Position numbers and translations under genes: made by a program
Shown here: piece after piece, positions 24,845 to 33,536 of the stretch
Numbering within the stretch: the first letter of the stretch is position 1
Layout: each line of letters begins with the position of its first letter
Notes under the pieces: generated by a model
Told to the model about the DNA's origin: nothing
Databases searched by the model: none
What the model saw: only the letters and a program-made list of their open reading frames with translations
Assembly (NCBI GenBank): GCA_049314535.1
Contig: JBMOEX010000005.1
Location: forward strand, 1 to 35,993
Reading direction: 5' to 3'
From: LMEP-6097 sp049314535
GTDB lineage: Bacteria; Cyanobacteriota; Vampirovibrionia; LMEP-6097
Length of the DNA: 35,993 nucleotides

Positions 24845-25783
24845 TTATGGATGCTGCATTCCAGTATTACGATAATAATCTGCATCACGACCATAGTTAG
24901 GCTGTTCTTGAGTAAAAGCTTGTGGTGGATTCTGATAGCGAAAGTAATTAGGATCTCTAGTTATAGGATTAGATGGCTCTGTAGAATTGTAATACTGGAC
25001 TGGATAATCTACGAACTCCTCCCTTGCTTGCTGAGTTTTAATATAATTATCTCTATCGCTAGAACTCTTTCTCAGATTAGCTACAAAAGAACCTATATGC
25101 GGAATAGTTCCTAAACCCCAAGCATAGGCTAAACTAGAACCCTGATAAACACCTGGATACGAGAAAGGAGTTACAGAACTAAGCGGCATAAGTCTAGCGA
25201 AATCCATAACATGACCACCAGCGGTCTTATTACCAGTCTCCACAGTCTTATATCCCCAACCCGGATTTAATCTCTTATAATCTTGAATACCATCATCACT
25301 GTCCCTTCCTCCCCTCAGAGGTCTGTAAGGGTCCATGCGTCCACCGCTGGTATAACCTGTTTCTCCCCAGTATTTAGCCTGCTGGTTTTCGACAGTGCTT
25401 GGATAATAATTATTACTGTAATAAGCTGGAACATTCTGGTCCTTCAGTTTAATTTCACGGATAAACTCTCCCTGAGCAGTATACAGTCCGCAGTAGCCAC
25501 TTTGGTGCTTAATAATTACATTTACAGCTTTAGTCTGATTAACTATGTCCTTCCAGCCGTCTAGCTTAGTCACTTCTAAAATATTTTTATTATTTAAAAC
25601 ACTCGCATCTGCATCAGCTAAATCCCAAGTATTTAAATCGACTAAAACGATAACGGGAGCCTCTTCCACAGCTCTAACTGATATATAAAAACTCAAGGCG
25701 ACAAAAAAAGATAACTGTAGAACAGTCAAAAAAACTTTAACGAAAGTTTTTTTGTAAAGCATTATAAATACTTTATGCCACAT
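24845..25783 (-). CDS. Exported Tyr/Asn/Pro-rich protein, unknown
   Basis: This 312-residue protein has an N-terminal hydrophobic segment (VFLTVLQLSFFVALSFYISVRAV) that serves as signal peptide or anchor. Residues ~40-110 look like a small folded domain (VIVLVDLNTWDL, NVIIKHQSGYCGLYTAQGEFI). From ~115 on, it is rich in Tyr, Asn, Pro and Gly (PAYYSNNYYPSTVENQQAKYWGETGY and a C-terminal RYQNPPQAFTQEQPNYGRDADYYRNTG), typical of surface or matrix proteins. No family is recognised. It starts directly at the end of the 1361-residue gene, so it is the last gene of that operon. M8 is an alternative start. Confidence 0.7.
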   Translation of the reverse strand: MWHKVFIMLYKKTFVKVFLTVLQLSFFVALSFYISVRAVEEAPVIVLVDLNTWDLADADASVLNNKNILEVTKLDGWKDIVNQTKAVNVIIKHQSGYCGLYTAQGEFIREIKLKDQNVPAYYSNNYYPSTVENQQAKYWGETGYTSGGRMDPYRPLRGGRDSDDGIQDYKRLNPGWGYKTVETGNKTAGGHVMDFARLMPLSSVTPFSYPGVYQGSSLAYAWGLGTIPHIGSFVANLRKSSSDRDNYIKTQQAREEFVDYPVQYYNSTEPSNPITRDPNYFRYQNPPQAFTQEQPNYGRDADYYRNTGMQHP

Positions 25784-28700
25784 TTAAGCGTCTATAAAAC
25801 TTTTAGCTGGATCTAAGTATCCCTTTTTAAAATTTAGGCTAAAGGAAAGGCTAGGATTAACCCCTCTTTTGTTATTTAACTCAGTTAAAGCATATTTTTG
25901 AAAGTCTGGCTCTGCTAAAGAATTAATGACAACCCTGATAAGTTCCTCTGGTAAACTCGCTTCGGGGATTCCTGTTTTAGCTTTAATTAAACCACCTTTA
26001 GAATCATTGAAACTCAGAATCAGGCGCTGCTCCGCTTTCTGATAACTTAAAGTGAAATTAAGTTTCCCTCTAAATCTTCTATCATCATCAATTAATTCGA
26101 CTCTATTACCAAAGTTACTATAGAAAATCGGCTCTAAAAGAAGGCTGGTATCAGGAATATTATTAGGTATTTTAATCTCTTCTGAATTGCTAATATCAAC
26201 AAATATTGGACCAGTACTCCTAGAGGTTGTAGCGGATGAAGAGAGATTAATCTCTCTCCTTGAGCTAGATTTTTCTGTGTTCTCAGCTAGATTAACTTCT
26301 CTTTGATTTAACCAAATCGATACAGCAGCCTGTGTATCTGGACCTCGAAAGCCTATGGCTACCGCATTTTCAGCTCCATTCCTTAATAAAGCTTCTCTTG
26401 CTAACCGTGGTAATTGTGCTAATTTTTCTGAATTAAAATTAGAGGAGGAGGCGGTTCCGACTATTAAAATATTAGAATCTCTAGACAGAGTTTCCGCCAC
26501 TGTTATATCTGGATTCGTGGGTAATCCTAATTCTTTTCTTAATTCACTTTCATTTGAGTCTGGAATCTTCTCAGCATAGTCTTCTAGAACCTTATTAAGT
26601 CCTGATTTAAATCCAGTTGCTGCTATAACATAATCACTTACTATCTCTTTGCCAGATTTATCATTTATACGATTACCTTCTTTATCTAAAAGAATTAACC
26701 TACTACTAGACTTATCATCACCTGATGCATAAGCGACATCGCCAACTTTAGCATTGATAAACTCAATTAAATTTGAATTTCCATTTCTTGCAGTAAGATC
26801 TCTTATCTGAGCATATCTTGGTCTAGAACTGAGTTCACCTGGAAGCAGTACGTAAATTTTTTCAATTTTATTTACACTATCGTTACTACCATTGAATAGA
26901 TTACCGAAATATTCAAGAAGAGTATCGGCGGAATTTCCTCCACCATAGATAACCACAGTATTTCCCTTTATTTTACGTGGATTCTCTATATCTGCTAAGG
27001 CGTTAAATGCTTCAAGTGTTGTGGATAATTTAGGGAACTCATCATCTTTCTGCTTTTGAAGTATCTGCTGGGCTTGTTTAGTATCATCTATAGGAAATCC
27101 ATAAGTCGGTTCTCCTAAGCCAGAAGAGCAGAAAATAGCATCAGTTCTAATTTTCACCTCACGAAAAGAATCTCCTTCTTCTTTGATTCTTAAAGTCACG
27201 ATTTTATCTCCTTGGAGATCCTTATCCTGATTAGGTTCTATTTTTATTATTTCTGTTTCCAGAGCAAGATTTTTCACCAATAGGGCTGCCTGCATAGCTA
27301 AAACCAACTGTAGTTCTTGATTAGTGGCATAACGTTTCGAGGAAATCTCGTCTGGTACAGTTAAAAAATCCACTGTCGCATTTATACTCCCCTCTCGAAT
27401 AGTCGATTCTGCTTTTCTTTCTCCAGGAAAATATCTTAGTGGACTACCGAAACCTCTTACTGTTAGCTCTTCTTGCGTTTCAGATTGATCTGGTAAAACT
27501 CTTACACTAGCTCCTCTAGCATTAGCACTATTTAAATTCCAAGCAGCTCCATTTGGAACAGCGAAAGGACCACCTGGTTGTTTACCTGAATCTATGACTA
27601 ACATTGAATTTGCGAGGTCTGGATTATTCCTTACTATTTCTCCAATTCCAGCTAGTCCATTAGGACCTGTACCTATCTGAATTAAAGGGACATAGCTACC
27701 TTCTTGAATCTGAGCTTTACTTGAATTAGAGAGCTTTTCAAAATGTATTTTTAAATACTCACTAGTGATTTCTGGTTTTACAGCGGCGCAAGCTACTAAG
27801 TAAGGATTAAATAAGCTAAGCCTTTCCACTGATCTGAGATAATTTTCCTCTATCTTGCTAAGATCACGTTGTTTCTTTAGCTGACTTAATCTCTGCTCAA
27901 ATGGAGTCTTCCCTCTAACACCATTTCTATCATTTTCTAGGTAAACTCCTATCTCTTTACTGGTCTTAGGGTTAGCTCTTAAAGATTCAACTAAAGGCAG
28001 TACAACTGCAACAAAGTTATTTTGCATATATTTAAAAGCTTCAAGGTTACCTCCAAGCTCTGTTCGCGTGAATTTACTCTGTAGCTCAAGTGCCTTTGCT
28101 TCTTGTATTTGAGGTAGGAACAGAGTTTCGAAAATTCCTGGTAAATTAGCGGTCGCATAAGTTTTATATAATTCACTAAGCTCGGCTGATATAGCAGGTC
28201 CTTGCGCACCAAGATCGCCTATTACCTGAAGAACTTCTGTTGGGGATTTCTTGTCAAAATTTTCTCTTAGTTCAGTTGCTTGCTGGCGTACTCTTATAGG
28301 GATTAAATCTTGTATAAGTGCTTTAGTTTTTTCTTGTATTTCTTTTATGGATTCTATATAATTAAGCTCTTCAATAGCTGGTCTGAGACGACTATTCCTC
28401 AAAAATTTACTTGATTCAGAAAAATCTAATGACCCTGTATTTAGATCTTCTGTAAGTCTCTTTTCTAGTTCTGTTCTGTAATCAGAGAGTTCGAGCCTAT
28501 ATGCTAATTTTATTAAACTCTGAGCCGCTTCCGGATTAATCTTCAGCAATGGCCCGCTTGCAGCAATAGCGGCATCTAGATCTCTTTCCTCTAATTTTCC
28601 TACCGTTTTGACGATAATATCTTGCGCATCCTTTCCCACAGTAGCTTTTAGAAGCTCTCGTTTTAGACTTATATCATCTGGACCTTCAGCTTCATAATTA

Positions 28701-29869
28701 TTTACCAGATCTCTGAGTTCATTAGTATCACGGTTATCTGCTATGCCAGTGTAGATTTCCTTTTTAAGATTTAAAACTTCTGTACTTTTAACTAGCTTAT
28801 CTATTACTTGAATAAGCTCTTGCGTTTCTTCCTTTACTTCCTGGCTTTCTAAGCTAGATTTAAAATTCTTGAGAATATTAGTATCACCACTAGAGAGGAA
28901 TTCACTGAAATTTTTCTTATACTCATCTGGGAATTCTGGTTTTGAACAGAATCTTTGAATGGTTTTTAAGATTTTAGCGTCATTGGGATTGAGATTTAAG
29001 GGTCTAGAATCAGGAAGATTTAATACTGTACGTTCTGGACTCAGAACCGGTCTACCGAAATTTTTTTTATCTTCTAAAACATCAAGACCTTTAAAAAAAA
29101 TAAAAGTTGGATCAACTAAACTATCTATAACAGCCTCATTAAGTTTGCCCTTTAAGATATTATTTAACCCCAAATTTAGTGCGTTTAAATTTGATCTAAC
29201 ATCTTTTATATCTTGTTTATTCTTAGAGTTCATTTTAAAAAGTTTCTTTAAGATTTCAGCATCACTAGGGCTTAGATTGAAGTTTCCTGGAAGATCATTT
29301 TTCGGAATTGCACTACCTCCTGTAGTTCTCGCGAAATTCGTGAAACTCGCTGAATTGTTTTTATCTACTAACAAGTCGCTGTTAAAACTTGGATTAACCA
29401 AACTATCTATAACAGCCTCATTAAATCTGCCATTTAAGATATTCTCTAATCCATAATTTATTGCGTTTAAATTTGATGTAAGTTCTTGTGTATTGTTTTT
29501 ATTCTCAGAATTAATTCGAAAAAGTTTCTTTAAGATTTCAGCGTCACTAGGGCTTAGATTGAAGTTTCCTGGAAGATCATTTTTCGGAATTGCACTACCT
29601 CCTGTAGTTCTCGCGAAATTCGTGAAACTCGCTGAATTGTTTTTATCTACTAACAAGTCGCTGTTAAAACTTGGATTAACCAAACTATCTATAACAGCCT
29701 CATTAAATCTGCCATTTAAGATATTCTCTAATCCAAACTCAAATCCTCGATTAAATTTACGATCTTCCTCTAAACTTTGTAACACTGGAGAAGATGCTTG
29801 ATTTACATTTTGCGTAAGATTTTGAAAACTAGCAGTGCTAGCTTTTAGTCTAAAAACTTCTATAGTCAT
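25784..29869 (-). CDS. 1361-residue FAD/NAD(P)-binding oxidoreductase-like protein with N-terminal repeats
   Basis: Residues ~45-230 contain two near-identical ~94-residue repeats (GLENILNGRFNEAVIDSLVNPSF ... LSPSDAEILKKLF), with a third diverged copy to ~300 (GLNNILKGKLNEAVIDSLVDPTF ... LNPNDAKILKTI). Residues ~300-720 are predicted mainly helical without a recognised domain. Residues ~725-1100 look like a two-dinucleotide-fold flavoprotein. GTGPNGLAGIGE (~731) plus VIDSGKQPGGPF fit FAD binding, IYGGGNSADT (~975) fits the NAD(P) fold, and AATGFKSG (~1088) is the ATG-type motif found in flavin monooxygenases and N-hydroxylases. The C-terminal ~260 residues are unrecognised. AAGGGAAAAG upstream is a fair ribosome binding site. 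Neighbours are an ATP-grasp gene and two exported proteins. Substrate unknown. Confidence 0.75.
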   Translation of the reverse strand: MTIEVFRLKASTASFQNLTQNVNQASSPVLQSLEEDRKFNRGFEFGLENILNGRFNEAVIDSLVNPSFNSDLLVDKNNSASFTNFARTTGGSAIPKNDLPGNFNLSPSDAEILKKLFRINSENKNNTQELTSNLNAINYGLENILNGRFNEAVIDSLVNPSFNSDLLVDKNNSASFTNFARTTGGSAIPKNDLPGNFNLSPSDAEILKKLFKMNSKNKQDIKDVRSNLNALNLGLNNILKGKLNEAVIDSLVDPTFIFFKGLDVLEDKKNFGRPVLSPERTVLNLPDSRPLNLNPNDAKILKTIQRFCSKPEFPDEYKKNFSEFLSSGDTNILKNFKSSLESQEVKEETQELIQVIDKLVKSTEVLNLKKEIYTGIADNRDTNELRDLVNNYEAEGPDDISLKRELLKATVGKDAQDIIVKTVGKLEERDLDAAIAASGPLLKINPEAAQSLIKLAYRLELSDYRTELEKRLTEDLNTGSLDFSESSKFLRNSRLRPAIEELNYIESIKEIQEKTKALIQDLIPIRVRQQATELRENFDKKSPTEVLQVIGDLGAQGPAISAELSELYKTYATANLPGIFETLFLPQIQEAKALELQSKFTRTELGGNLEAFKYMQNNFVAVVLPLVESLRANPKTSKEIGVYLENDRNGVRGKTPFEQRLSQLKKQRDLSKIEENYLRSVERLSLFNPYLVACAAVKPEITSEYLKIHFEKLSNSSKAQIQEGSYVPLIQIGTGPNGLAGIGEIVRNNPDLANSMLVIDSGKQPGGPFAVPNGAAWNLNSANARGASVRVLPDQSETQEELTVRGFGSPLRYFPGERKAESTIREGSINATVDFLTVPDEISSKRYATNQELQLVLAMQAALLVKNLALETEIIKIEPNQDKDLQGDKIVTLRIKEEGDSFREVKIRTDAIFCSSGLGEPTYGFPIDDTKQAQQILQKQKDDEFPKLSTTLEAFNALADIENPRKIKGNTVVIYGGGNSADTLLEYFGNLFNGSNDSVNKIEKIYVLLPGELSSRPRYAQIRDLTARNGNSNLIEFINAKVGDVAYASGDDKSSSRLILLDKEGNRINDKSGKEIVSDYVIAATGFKSGLNKVLEDYAEKIPDSNESELRKELGLPTNPDITVAETLSRDSNILIVGTASSSNFNSEKLAQLPRLAREALLRNGAENAVAIGFRGPDTQAAVSIWLNQREVNLAENTEKSSSRREINLSSSATTSRSTGPIFVDISNSEEIKIPNNIPDTSLLLEPIFYSNFGNRVELIDDDRRFRGKLNFTLSYQKAEQRLILSFNDSKGGLIKAKTGIPEASLPEELIRVVINSLAEPDFQKYALTELNNKRGVNPSLSFSLNFKKGYLDPAKSFIDA
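29239..29735 (-). repeat. 215-bp near-perfect direct duplication
   Basis: 29239-29453 and 29521-29735 are identical except one visible mismatch (29261/29543), with a 282-bp (94-codon) period, inside the 1361-residue gene. The DNA identity implies very recent duplication or ongoing gene conversion, whereas the third protein repeat (about 28950-29170) is strongly diverged. Confidence 0.95.
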
Positions 29870-29930
29870 GCTATCTTTTCCCTTGTTTATTAAAACGAAG
29901 TCAAGAGTCTTATATTGATAGAAAAATCAC

Positions 29931-30836
29931 TCAAAAATCACCTAAATAATAAAAATATTCCACACACTTAAAAATACCCGCTGGTCTAGCGTTCGCTTCA
30001 AGAATCACTAAATCCCCGCTCGCTGATTCTAAAAGATCTATAGAAAAAATATCAGGCATAAACTCTGACTTAAAGCAGGCATAATCTTTAAAAGCTGATA
30101 AAAGCTGCGAGCATAAAGCTAAAATCTTCTCAGATAAAGCTTTTGCTGAAAAAATATTACCATAAAGAAAAATAATCTTATACTCTTCTTTAAAATTGAG
30201 CTTTTCCTGAATTAATACTGAATCATATTGATGAATTAAAGCAATTTTTTCTAAGAATCCAGGAGTTTTAAGAATAATATCTTCAAGGTTAAAAGAATAC
30301 TGATCTATAGATTCCGTTCCAAAACAGGGTTTTAAAATAAAGCGAATGGAAGGACTAGTATGATAATCTAATTTCAAACCAGAGCCAAGAGCCTCGATAG
30401 TCGCAGATAATTCGCTCAGAGACTCATCTTTCTTAAGAAAATAAGTTTTAGCTTGCTTAAAGCCTTCTGCTAACATAAAATTATAGAATAAAAATTTATT
30501 ATCAAAGAGCTCAGCAAAAGAGTTATAAGGATTCAACTGCTTAAGCCCCAATCTAGAAGCGTGATCTGATATTAATTTATGGTTTTTAATTTCATTATCT
30601 AGACTGAGATGTAAGCATAAAACTTCTGCTGATGGATTGAAACCCAATCCCCAACTTAAAAACTCGTCAATTAAAACAGTAGTAAAAGTTTTAGATAGAG
30701 ATTTTAGAGAACTAAAAGAATTCAAAAATTTCAAAGTCGAGTCTAAATCCTCTGGATCTAAATCACAGACTATAAAAACAGAATAAATATCATCAGCAGT
30801 TTTATGCACAGCTAAATCTAAGGGACTGCTCTCCAT
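29931..30836 (-). CDS. ATP-grasp domain protein
   Basis: This ~301-residue protein has the ATP-grasp plan. DNKFLFYNFMLAEGF opens the domain and FILKPCFGTES supplies the ATP-binding lysine strand and glycine-containing loop. VLIQEKLNFKEEYKIIFLYGNIF follows, and FSIDLLESASGDLVILEANARPAGI gives the metal-binding E-x-N triad at the end. Such enzymes ligate a carboxylate to an amine or thiol through acyl phosphate, as in D-Ala-D-Ala ligase or peptide ligases. The N-terminal ~100 residues form a pre-ATP-grasp region. ATG 30836 is chosen over TTG 30842; both lie within palindromic element E4, which probably altered the original start. It sits between an exported protein and the large oxidoreductase gene (61-bp gap), suggesting one pathway. 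Confidence 0.75.
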   Translation of the reverse strand: MESSPLDLAVHKTADDIYSVFIVCDLDPEDLDSTLKFLNSFSSLKSLSKTFTTVLIDEFLSWGLGFNPSAEVLCLHLSLDNEIKNHKLISDHASRLGLKQLNPYNSFAELFDNKFLFYNFMLAEGFKQAKTYFLKKDESLSELSATIEALGSGLKLDYHTSPSIRFILKPCFGTESIDQYSFNLEDIILKTPGFLEKIALIHQYDSVLIQEKLNFKEEYKIIFLYGNIFSAKALSEKILALCSQLLSAFKDYACFKSEFMPDIFSIDLLESASGDLVILEANARPAGIFKCVEYFYYLGDF

Positions 30837-30862
30837 ATTCAATCTCTGCGTTCCTCTTAGAT
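30816..30862 (-). repeat. Palindromic element E4 across the ATP-grasp start
   Basis: Arms ATCTAAG (30816-30822) and CTTAGAT (30856-30862) enclose a loop which on the minus strand reads AACGCAGAGATTGAATATGG, a close relative of the core in E2. It includes the stop codon of the upstream gene (30857-30859) and the ATP-grasp start codon, so it spans both gene ends. The stem is shorter than in the other copies. Confidence 0.5.
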
Positions 30863-31366
30863 ATAAGCTTTATAGTTAATGTGCCTATAAGAATTACCTG
30901 GCTCATAGAGTAAAGTCTTAATTGCAACATACTGTTCAGCTCTTTTATTTTTCGGATCATATTCATAACTAATAAGACCCTTCTCAAAGAAGAAGGCTTT
31001 AACCCTAGCTAGGTTAACCTGTTTATGAAAAATCCCCCTATCACCCATACCAAACATATTCATAGATATGTCACGAACCTCATTACGACTTAAAACCTTA
31101 GGATGAGTTGGATTTTTAGGTAAAAGATGCTCACTACGCACCCTACCATTAACAAAAAAAGCTACTAATTTAAAATATTCATCAACAGAGAAAGTCACAT
31201 AACCATTCAAAGGACTTTCATCAAAAATTTCACGATTAATCTCAGCACCATACTGTTTCAGATTTTCAGCATAAGTAGAATTCAACCTAGCAGAAGCTTC
31301 CAAAGTAAAAAACAAAGAAAAACAGCAGATAATTAAAGTTCCAGTATAAAAATTTATTAAGCGCAT
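30857..31366 (-). CDS. Small exported protein, unknown
   Basis: This 169-residue protein has a clear signal peptide (GTLIICCFSLFFTLEASA, likely cleavage after EASA). The mature part (~140 residues) is mixed alpha/beta with NGYVTFSVDEYFKLVAFFVNGRVRSEHLLP and FFEKGLISYEYDPKNKRAEQYVAIKTLLY; no family is recognised. It is the first gene of the minus-strand operon with the ATP-grasp, oxidoreductase and Tyr-rich exported proteins, and is divergent from the histidine kinase with 28 bp between start codons. Confidence 0.7.
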   Translation of the reverse strand: MRLINFYTGTLIICCFSLFFTLEASARLNSTYAENLKQYGAEINREIFDESPLNGYVTFSVDEYFKLVAFFVNGRVRSEHLLPKNPTHPKVLSRNEVRDISMNMFGMGDRGIFHKQVNLARVKAFFFEKGLISYEYDPKNKRAEQYVAIKTLLYEPGNSYRHINYKAYI

Positions 31367-31394
31367 ATGAAAATCAAAAATTTATAGTTACCTC

Positions 31395-32672
31395 ATGTAT
31401 CATTGTATATCAACAATGGTAAGAGCTGATACTAACACCAATAAGTTATTTAACTGGTTATGGTTTCGTAATTTAATCAAAATTATAGAAGACTATGCTG
31501 ATCTTGATTTAATCAAAGAAAAAGTTAGTAGTTCATTGAAATCATATTTATCTTTTTTAGAGGTAGAGATTTTCATCTTTGGTAATCTAAATCAAGAACA
31601 GCCCGATGGCTCAGAAATAATGCAAGAACTCATAGACAGGGAGTTTTTTGACAGAAGATTAATCGAAGATGTCTTAATTTCTAAAAGTCCCAGCAGGGTT
31701 GGTTCATACCAAATCACATTCCCCTTAGAGCTACGTGGCAGAGTTATAGGCTTATTTCATTTAAAATCTTTTGATGAATTAAGTGAGGAGCATATTTCTC
31801 TACTCTGGGCTTTTGCAGACCAGCTTGCTATTAAGATCGATGAACTACAGATGCCTAATAATCTAAATACTCTCTCGAAAATTAAAATCAAGCAAATTTC
31901 TGATTCCATTTTCAATAATCTCAGAAACTTTTTAGAAGCCTCACTAGTAAAACTAAAAGTCCTTGAGCAAAAAAACCAAGAATTGGTTGAGATTAATAAA
32001 TTCAAAGTAGATCTGATCAACAATGTTTCACATGAGTTAAGAACCCCTCTAGTCGGCATTCTTGGCTTTAGCAACATGCTACAGAGACACCAAAATAGCC
32101 CAGAGATTATCAATGAAGCTTCTTTACAAATAGTAGATGCTAGTAATCGCTTATCAAGAATGATAGATGATCTTATTCAATTAAATAGAGCTAATAACAT
32201 CGGTTGGCAAGTAAGTTTTGAAAAAGTAGACTTTAAAGAAATGATTGAATTTGCTTTAAAAACACTAGCTCCCTTGCAAACCAATCACCAATTTAATTTT
32301 AACTTCAATGATAATTTAGCAGCATTGAGAGCAGATAAAAAGCTGCTTCTGCAAATTATTGAAAACCTCTTAACCAATGCGATTAAATACTCCCCCGATG
32401 GCGGAGAAATTCTCATTTCAGCACACTCTGATAACAAGCATTTTCACTTCTCTGTGTCGGACCACGGTATCGGGATGACAGAAGAGGATGTAGAAAAAAT
32501 CTTTGATCGCTTCTATAGAGTTAAAAGTGCTAAAACTAATAAAATTCACGGATTAGGCTTAGGACTTGCGATCTGTAAAGATTTAATCACAGCTCTTGAT
32601 GGAGAAATTAACTGCAAAAGCATTCTTGGAGAAGGTTCTACTTTTACTATTACCTTGCCATTGTATTTATAG
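31395..32672 (+). CDS. Sensor histidine kinase with GAF-like input domain
   Basis: This 425-residue protein has no membrane helix, so it is cytoplasmic. Residues ~25-160 look like a GAF domain (YADLDLIKEKVSSSLKSYLSFLEVEIFIF ... LELRGRVIGLFHLKSFDELSEEHISLLWAFADQLAIKI). A coiled-coil linker leads to the phosphoacceptor region NNVSHELRTPLVGILGFSNML (His213). The catalytic domain has N-box IENLLTNAIKYSPDGG, G1 VSDHGIGM, F-box FDRFYR and G2 HGLGLGLAICK. No response regulator gene is adjacent, so it is an orphan kinase. ATG 31416 is an alternative start; CATTG/CAATG (31401-31405/31414-31418) form a small inverted repeat over it. Confidence 0.92.
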   Translation: MYHCISTMVRADTNTNKLFNWLWFRNLIKIIEDYADLDLIKEKVSSSLKSYLSFLEVEIFIFGNLNQEQPDGSEIMQELIDREFFDRRLIEDVLISKSPSRVGSYQITFPLELRGRVIGLFHLKSFDELSEEHISLLWAFADQLAIKIDELQMPNNLNTLSKIKIKQISDSIFNNLRNFLEASLVKLKVLEQKNQELVEINKFKVDLINNVSHELRTPLVGILGFSNMLQRHQNSPEIINEASLQIVDASNRLSRMIDDLIQLNRANNIGWQVSFEKVDFKEMIEFALKTLAPLQTNHQFNFNFNDNLAALRADKKLLLQIIENLLTNAIKYSPDGGEILISAHSDNKHFHFSVSDHGIGMTEEDVEKIFDRFYRVKSAKTNKIHGLGLGLAICKDLITALDGEINCKSILGEGSTFTITLPLYL

Positions 32673-32679
32673 AGACCGA

Positions 32680-33387
32680 TTAAAATAATTCAGGATGATA
32701 ATTTTTCAGATTAGAATCCAGCAGCTTCGCTCTTGGCATAAATTTTCCCACTAAATTCCAGAATCTCGAACTATGATTTTTTTCAACAGTATGTGTAAGC
32801 TCATGCATGATTACATAGTCAATAAGATCTACAGGCAGCCTCATTAAATGCAGAGATAAATTTATATTATTCTCATATGAGCAGCTTCCCCACTGGCTTT
32901 TCATGTTTTTTAAATATAAGTTTCTGTATTTTAGCTTATGCTTAAAGGCTAAATAAGCTACCCTATCTGGAAGATATTCTTTCGCTTCATTCCTTAAAAC
33001 TTCTGTTAAAGCATCTTTAATTAAATCTTGTATCTTTTTATTTTTTTTAAAATCAATCGATTCATTATAATAAAGCTTAATTTTATTCGCTGATATTCGG
33101 CATTTAGTCTCTAAAACAGCACCAGGTATAAAAACTAATTCATGCTTAAATGTCTTGTATTTTTTATCAGGATAAAAAATACCATCGCGTGTCTCATTCT
33201 GTATCTTTTCTAAATGCTCTTTAATCCAAGAATGATGCTGGTTTAAAAAATCTTTACAATCTTCAAAGTTAACCCACTTAGGAGCCGTTAATTCGAGTCC
33301 TTTAATTTTACTCGCCGTTAACCTTAACCTTTTAGCCCTTGGGTTATTTTTAAACTCTATTAAAGCTAGTTCTTCAGGTTCAAGCAT
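32680..33387 (-). CDS. YgjP-like metallopeptidase domain protein (DUF45)
   Basis: This 235-residue protein has the WLM/YgjP-like signature MKSQWGSCSYENNINLSLHLMRLP, then the zinc-metalloprotease motif HELTH followed by EKNHSSRFWNLVGKFMP. The N-terminal part (NNPRAKRLRLTASKIKGLELTAPKW) is the usual beta-rich lead-in. Substrate unknown for the family. ATG 33387 is the likely start; a TTG at 33420 would add 11 residues encoded by palindromic element E2. It ends 7 bp from the convergent histidine kinase gene. Confidence 0.85.
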   Translation of the reverse strand: MLEPEELALIEFKNNPRAKRLRLTASKIKGLELTAPKWVNFEDCKDFLNQHHSWIKEHLEKIQNETRDGIFYPDKKYKTFKHELVFIPGAVLETKCRISANKIKLYYNESIDFKKNKKIQDLIKDALTEVLRNEAKEYLPDRVAYLAFKHKLKYRNLYLKNMKSQWGSCSYENNINLSLHLMRLPVDLIDYVIMHELTHTVEKNHSSRFWNLVGKFMPRAKLLDSNLKNYHPELF

Positions 33388-33395
33388 CTTGAGTC

Positions 33396-33536
33396 TGTCC
33401 CACCTTGGGACACTTGCCAATCTTCAATTTCTGCGTTTTCGTCGTCCTCATGATCCTCATGATCCTCATGTACTCCCAGTACACTGCGGTCATTCGTCCT
33501 CCTCAGCCTTGAACTTGTACGTTTGACAAGTGTCCC
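33396..33536 (-). repeat. Palindromic element E2 between plsY and the ygjP-like gene
   Basis: TGTCCCA (33396-33402) pairs with TGGGACA (33406-33412) around CCT, and the same middle arm extended (33407-33420) pairs with 33523-33536 at 13 of 14 positions, so alternative short and long hairpins are possible. On the minus strand the interior starts with GTACAAGTTCAAG and ends with ACGCAGAAATTGAAG, matching E1 split by ~70 bp of extra sequence. That insert holds three 9-bp units TCCTCATGA/T (33445-33471) and a TGTACT/AGTACA hairpin (33469-33483). It also encodes the last ~10 residues of PlsY. Confidence 0.75.

Noticed and set aside
24840..24853. CATCC/GGATG hairpin between the convergent ATPase and exported-protein genes
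   Set aside because: Five-bp stem overlapping the coding end and lacking a T-tract; not distinguishable from chance.
28959..29801. Two plus-strand open frames opposite the repeated part of the 1361-residue gene
   Set aside because: They mirror the duplicated minus-strand coding DNA, including the repeat, and show no protein family or ribosome binding site.
33388..33420. TTG-initiated extension of the YgjP-like protein
   Set aside because: It falls in the stem of element E2; ATG 33387 is a better start.
33445..33471. Three 9-bp tandem units considered as a CRISPR-like array
   Set aside because: Units are too short and contiguous without spacers; they belong to the insert in element E2.
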